Source of the DNA: Procambarus clarkii
Lineage: Eukaryota; Arthropoda; Malacostraca; Decapoda; Cambaridae
Assembly: GCF_040958095.1 (NCBI RefSeq)
Contig: NC_091193.1
Coordinates: 24,184,401-24,248,400 of the forward strand
Length of the DNA stretch: 64,000 bases
Reading direction: 5' to 3'
Shown: one piece after another, positions 60,301 to 64,000 of the stretch
Position numbering within the stretch: position 1 is the first letter of the stretch
Layout: the number at the start of each line of letters is the position of its first letter
Program-made: the position numbers and the translations under genes
Notes under the pieces: generated by a model
Told to the model about the DNA's origin: nothing
The model's input: only the letters and a program-made list of their open reading frames with translations
The model's database searches: none

Positions 60301-61650
60301 TATGAAACACATAAGGAAAACGTAAATGATCTGAAGAAAACGCATATGTATATGATTAGATGATAAAAGTAAAAATAAAGTGTATTAAGACTAGATGTTG
60401 TAAAATAGACTTTCCTATATATTATCTGAACAGAATGAGTAAATATATAATAAGTGAAGGTTATGTGTGGTGTGATAAGATAAGATGTACACAAAATGCT
60501 AGGTGGGAAGTGTACAAGTAAGATATATGGTGTGAAACATAGTCAAACACTGATAACATGCTGGTCTTAATATCCTTACATTGAGTTGATAGAACGTTTT
60601 ACTCATTTATACACGTTGCATAAGTTTATTACTACATAAAGTTGTATATGTTTAGGTTTATATAATACTTACAGTTGATTGTGACAAGACAATGACCTGT
60701 CTTTGTAAGTTTTATTACTACCTAAAAGCAATGATAAGTTTAAAATAGGAAAAAGGTTTAACTGACTTTTCATTTATTGAATGATTAACTATGTTAAGAG
60801 TGAGAGTTTATTTAATGCACCAAGAACATCTAAAGAGTAAATCTTTCATATAAAATGCTGTTAGAGAATGCAAAATGATAATTAAATTATAACAGTATTA
60901 TTATTGTCTTGGAGGGATTCTTTATGTGCACGAAGATGAGATGTGAGAAACATTTGAAGCATAAAGATGTCTTAGTAAGTACAAATGTTAATTAAAAGAT
61001 TTTGGAACGTGTTATTGCTGACTTGGAGAGAAACTTTAAATGCTGAAGATGGTAGAGTATCTTTTATAAGTAAATACATCACAGTGAGAGATTTCTTGGG
61101 CTTTAAAATTGTCTTTAATGATTCTGAGAATAGCTTTTGATAGTGTGAATAGTGTTTGTTGACTTTGTGTATATTCTTAATGTCTATGAAAATAACTTTT
61201 TATGACATGAATAGTATTTTGATGACTCTGAGCGTGACATTGGAGAATAAAGATGACATAAAAGTAACATTCAATGTGCAAAGATGTTTCAGAGATATAT
61301 TTTAGTTAAGAAATGATTCAAAGAAGAATTACCTATTTTCAGTAGTACGAAGTGAAATGATAATTAAGAAACATTGAGAAAAGATTGTCTTAGTAAATAT
61401 GTAACTGCATAAAGCATTCATTTGTTTAAGAACATAGATGGTATGAAATAATGAGTTGATAAGCGTAACATAGTTACAATAATGTACCTTGTCAATTTAA
61501 TTTTGGTGAATGGATAAATAAAATACTTTGCAACTAAAATATATACAATTTGAACTAACTAACAAAATCAATTTGATGATAAACAATAATGCTGCTGATA
61601 ATACGTAACAATGAACTAGTCACTGAATGGAAGAAACAACAAAAACTTGA
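60301..61650. other. AT-rich stretch without recognised features
   Basis: No ORF, known repeat or RNA signal could be supported. Composition suggests intergenic or intronic DNA. Confidence 0.4.
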
Positions 61651-61659
61651 CATTCTGAA

Positions 61660-61885
61660 AACGTGTCACTAAGCAAAAAAAAAAAAAAAAATCAAAATTG
61701 TCACTGCAAAAACTAAAGTCACTAAAAATATCTTGTTACTCTGGAAAAACTAAGTCACTGCAAAAACTGATTTTGCCAAAAAAAATTGTCACTGCAAACT
61801 CACTGCAAAAACTCGTTACTTTGCAAAAATAAGTTGCTATGCAAAAATACTTGTCACTGCAAAAACTAAGTCACTGCATGAACTA
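61660..61885 (+). repeat. Degenerate short repeat
   Basis: GTCACTGCAAAAACTAA-like strings recur about ten times at 18-35 bp spacing, with an A run at 61676-61691. Confidence 0.7.
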
Positions 61886-62871
61886 TGAAGATATGATAGA
61901 ATATAGTGTGCTCTAGGAAGATCGATATGATTAGACACTGATGTGAGTCAGTCTGCATACTACATAGTAGACTAAAAACAATAATAATAAGAATGGATGT
62001 ATACCTCACCAGTAAAAGCTTGAGAATTGTATGGAATGGGAACAGATTTTTTAGACCAGTATGCAATGTGAATGCCCCCATATGCGGGGATAGCCAAGTA
62101 CTGATAGGTCAGTACTCTCACTCATCTACGCTCACCCCACCGACTCATACATCTGCTCACTGCATTCCTGGTCAGTCTTGCACCACCCTCCATGACAGCC
62201 GCACGCTCGCTCACTCACTACACGCGAAATAAACGATCTTGAGCAATATGTTTGGAAAGCACAGACAGGCAAGTACACACAGATGAATGACACACTGCAC
62301 ACAGGCTCATCCACACTTATGTATGGGTGCTTGCACACTATTATCTCACTCTCGCGCTTATCTGTGCACTCTCCAATTTTTCTTCTCTCACACTCTTCAC
62401 ATGCAGAAATAGTCTGACTTATGCAAAATCAGCACATAACATGGAGTACAAACAGTGAATCTTTCATGCTTAAATATCAATGTTGAAAGATATAGAACAA
62501 TAGACTTTTGTAATATTTATAAGACATAAAATACAGCGACGGGTAGTGTTTGTCTTATGAGTAAGGTCTCGTAGATTATATGATACAATACAGATGGGTG
62601 GTTGTAGGATGGAGTAGTAAAGCCGATAAAGATGACTTAGTTGACTGATACTATATAAACAGTAAAGAGTCTGAAAGAATGAGATGTAATATTTATAACT
62701 CATAATACACAACGCTGAGTTGGAGATTTGTTTATAAAGATAACTGAGTTATTTCTCAGTAAAATGACTTGGTAAAATATTGATAATATGTCTCTGTTGA
62801 CTAATTATTACTCTTCCATTCAATTCCAATTTGAATGGAATGTATGGTTGGGAGGGGGGGGGGGGCGGAGG
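61886..62871. other. Stretch without recognised genes
   Basis: Mixed AT-rich DNA with ACTCACTC/CACAC patches (62115-62400) and a G run at 62854-62865. Short ORFs on both strands have no features. Confidence 0.35.
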
Positions 62872-62961
62872 TCAAGCGAGCTCATTTGCGGTGGAAGGTG
62901 AAGGCTGATTGGTGTCTGGGACATGGAGGCTGCGGCAGGTGGTGACTAGTAGAACTGGCAG

Positions 62962-63201
62962 GTGGTGCTGGTGGTAAGTGTCCATAGCAAACGAAAAAGA
63001 GTTTACTATATAAAAAATACCAAACCCGGGTTCTCTCTCATACCACCTGGTATGGAATATTATGATCCAGAATGTTCTATCTACACATGGGAGAGTGAGA
63101 GGTGGAACCACAGGTTGGGACCTGACCCAAGCACATGGTCGAATCCCCTGGGGGGATTGGCGGTGGAAATAACTGGCGCCTTTGTTCACAGTTTTGTATA
63201 A
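62962..63201 (+). CDS. Small ORF, unknown
   Basis: 79 codons with a GTG or upstream start. The part ending in TKPGFSLIPPGMEYYDPECS, YTWESERWNHRLGPD, STWSNPLGGLAVEI has an ordinary globular-protein composition, unlike the low-complexity ORFs elsewhere. I do not recognise it. Upstream GGTGGTAAGTGTCC resembles a splice donor and TTGTTCACAG near 63190 an acceptor. It could be an exon, or the end of a retroelement polyprotein next to an LTR-like region. An overlapping minus-strand frame (62872-63216) is less protein-like. Confidence 0.3.
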   Translation: MVLVVSVHSKRKRVYYIKNTKPGFSLIPPGMEYYDPECSIYTWESERWNHRLGPDPSTWSNPLGGLAVEITGAFVHSFV

Positions 63202-64000
63202 TGAATTATTCCACATTATTCAGTAATTTTGAGAAATTAGTCTTCATTCAAACTTTATAGTATTACTGTTTATAGTATCGAGAGGATCCTAATTGTCAGG
63301 ATAATGAGTTAAGTCACCATCAGTGACGTCACTAGCGGGACTAGTCTCTGCCGCGCAATCATTTGGCCGACCTGAGGTCACAAGGGTCACCAAAGCTCCA
63401 TATTTTTGGTATTTTCTCGAAGGTCAAATAGCCATTTTGTAATCGGAAATAGCTCTTCCCTAGATGCTTGTGTAATTAACTTCAGTTAAAAGAATTCAAC
63501 CAATCTGGGTCATTCAGTACAACAGAGATTAGTTGTTCAACTTAAACCCTACGAGTAACTTAGTAAACTAGGCAGAAGAATACCCTGCTCTGGCTTCTGT
63601 GTAGAGTAGAGCAAGGGAAAGACAGTGTGGTACAAGGAACGACTCGAGAAGGTGGCCACTCCACCTCTCCCCAAGATAAGCAGTCCACTGAGCTGGTCGC
63701 CTAAAAAGGTAGAGTTGTTAAGAGTTTGGTATAGGGAAATAGGTCATCTCATTGCCGGTTCATGTAGGAAGTGTTCAACCAGGGAGTGCTTTGATTTAGA
63801 TTTTGTTTAGTTTTGAATAAACTATTTAGCTAGTAAATTGTCTTTTTATTAATTTCCATTTTTTGTAAAATTTATTTACATTGTCCGAGACCACGTGGGG
63901 TCCAAGAGGCCGAGTTGAGTTGGGCCGCAGATTCTAACACCAAGTAAGAATTCATTGTCCCTTTGATTTCTAATAATTCCACACAACGTAAAATTCAACC
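63202..64000. other. Right-edge region, possibly LTR-like
   Basis: TGTATAATGAATTATTCCACA starts at about 63194, and TAATAATTCCACACAACG lies at about 63971. These similar edges would suit an LTR starting TG and ending CA. AATAAA occurs at 63817-63822, and TGACGTCA at 63324-63331. No second copy is in the window, so this is only a possibility. The 61-codon ORF at 63625 has no features. Confidence 0.2.

Overview
The window is eukaryotic nuclear DNA made almost entirely of repeats. I found no intact host protein-coding gene, rRNA or functional tRNA gene. The organism is probably a decapod crustacean, perhaps a crayfish. This is an inference from memory of decapod repeat families: jockey/CR1-like LINEs whose 3' ends carry the RAAPSNSLVDQTLTS coding tail or AGGTGAGTAC tails, tRNA-derived SINEs ending in CTCAAGATA-type repeats, long (TG)n, (GA)n and (AT)n runs, and many CCTAACC tracts (the arthropod telomere repeat is TTAGG).

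Layout. 1-17,091 is a satellite of 23/25-bp units in higher-order blocks of 2.5-3.5 kb. 17,098-30,723 is a 13,626-bp inverted-repeat element: two 6,778-bp arms around a 70-bp spacer, flanked by a 6-bp direct duplication (TGTGAC) of the satellite. The satellite resumes in the same orientation at 30,730. It is interrupted again by a nearly full-length LINE (LINE A, 32,267-36,132, 7-bp duplication AGCACCA) and ends near 36,852. 37,030-39,538 is a 30-32-bp minisatellite. 39,541-45,556 holds two minus-strand LINE copies: a 5'-truncated one (LINE C) and a long one with ORF1, endonuclease and reverse transcriptase (LINE B). (TG)n runs flank LINE B. 46-53.6 kb is a mosaic of SINEs, LINE 3' fragments, microsatellites, a 12+15-bp minisatellite and a cluster of small perfect hairpins. 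53.8-59.5 kb has three more minisatellites (15, 39 and 30 bp). 59.5-64 kb is AT-rich, mostly single-copy-looking DNA with two degenerate tandem repeats and one small unexplained ORF.

How parts relate. Insertions can be ordered because joining the satellite across the palindrome, or across LINE A, gives back an uninterrupted canonical satellite. Both are therefore clean insertions into a pre-existing array. All LINE copies are broken by stops, frameshifts or truncation. The best candidate for something undescribed is the giant palindromic element. It has iterated subterminal hairpins with a covarying stem variant, no coding capacity above about 102 codons, and LINE 3' fragments in its arms. 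It looks like a non-autonomous passenger of an unidentified transposase or integrase.
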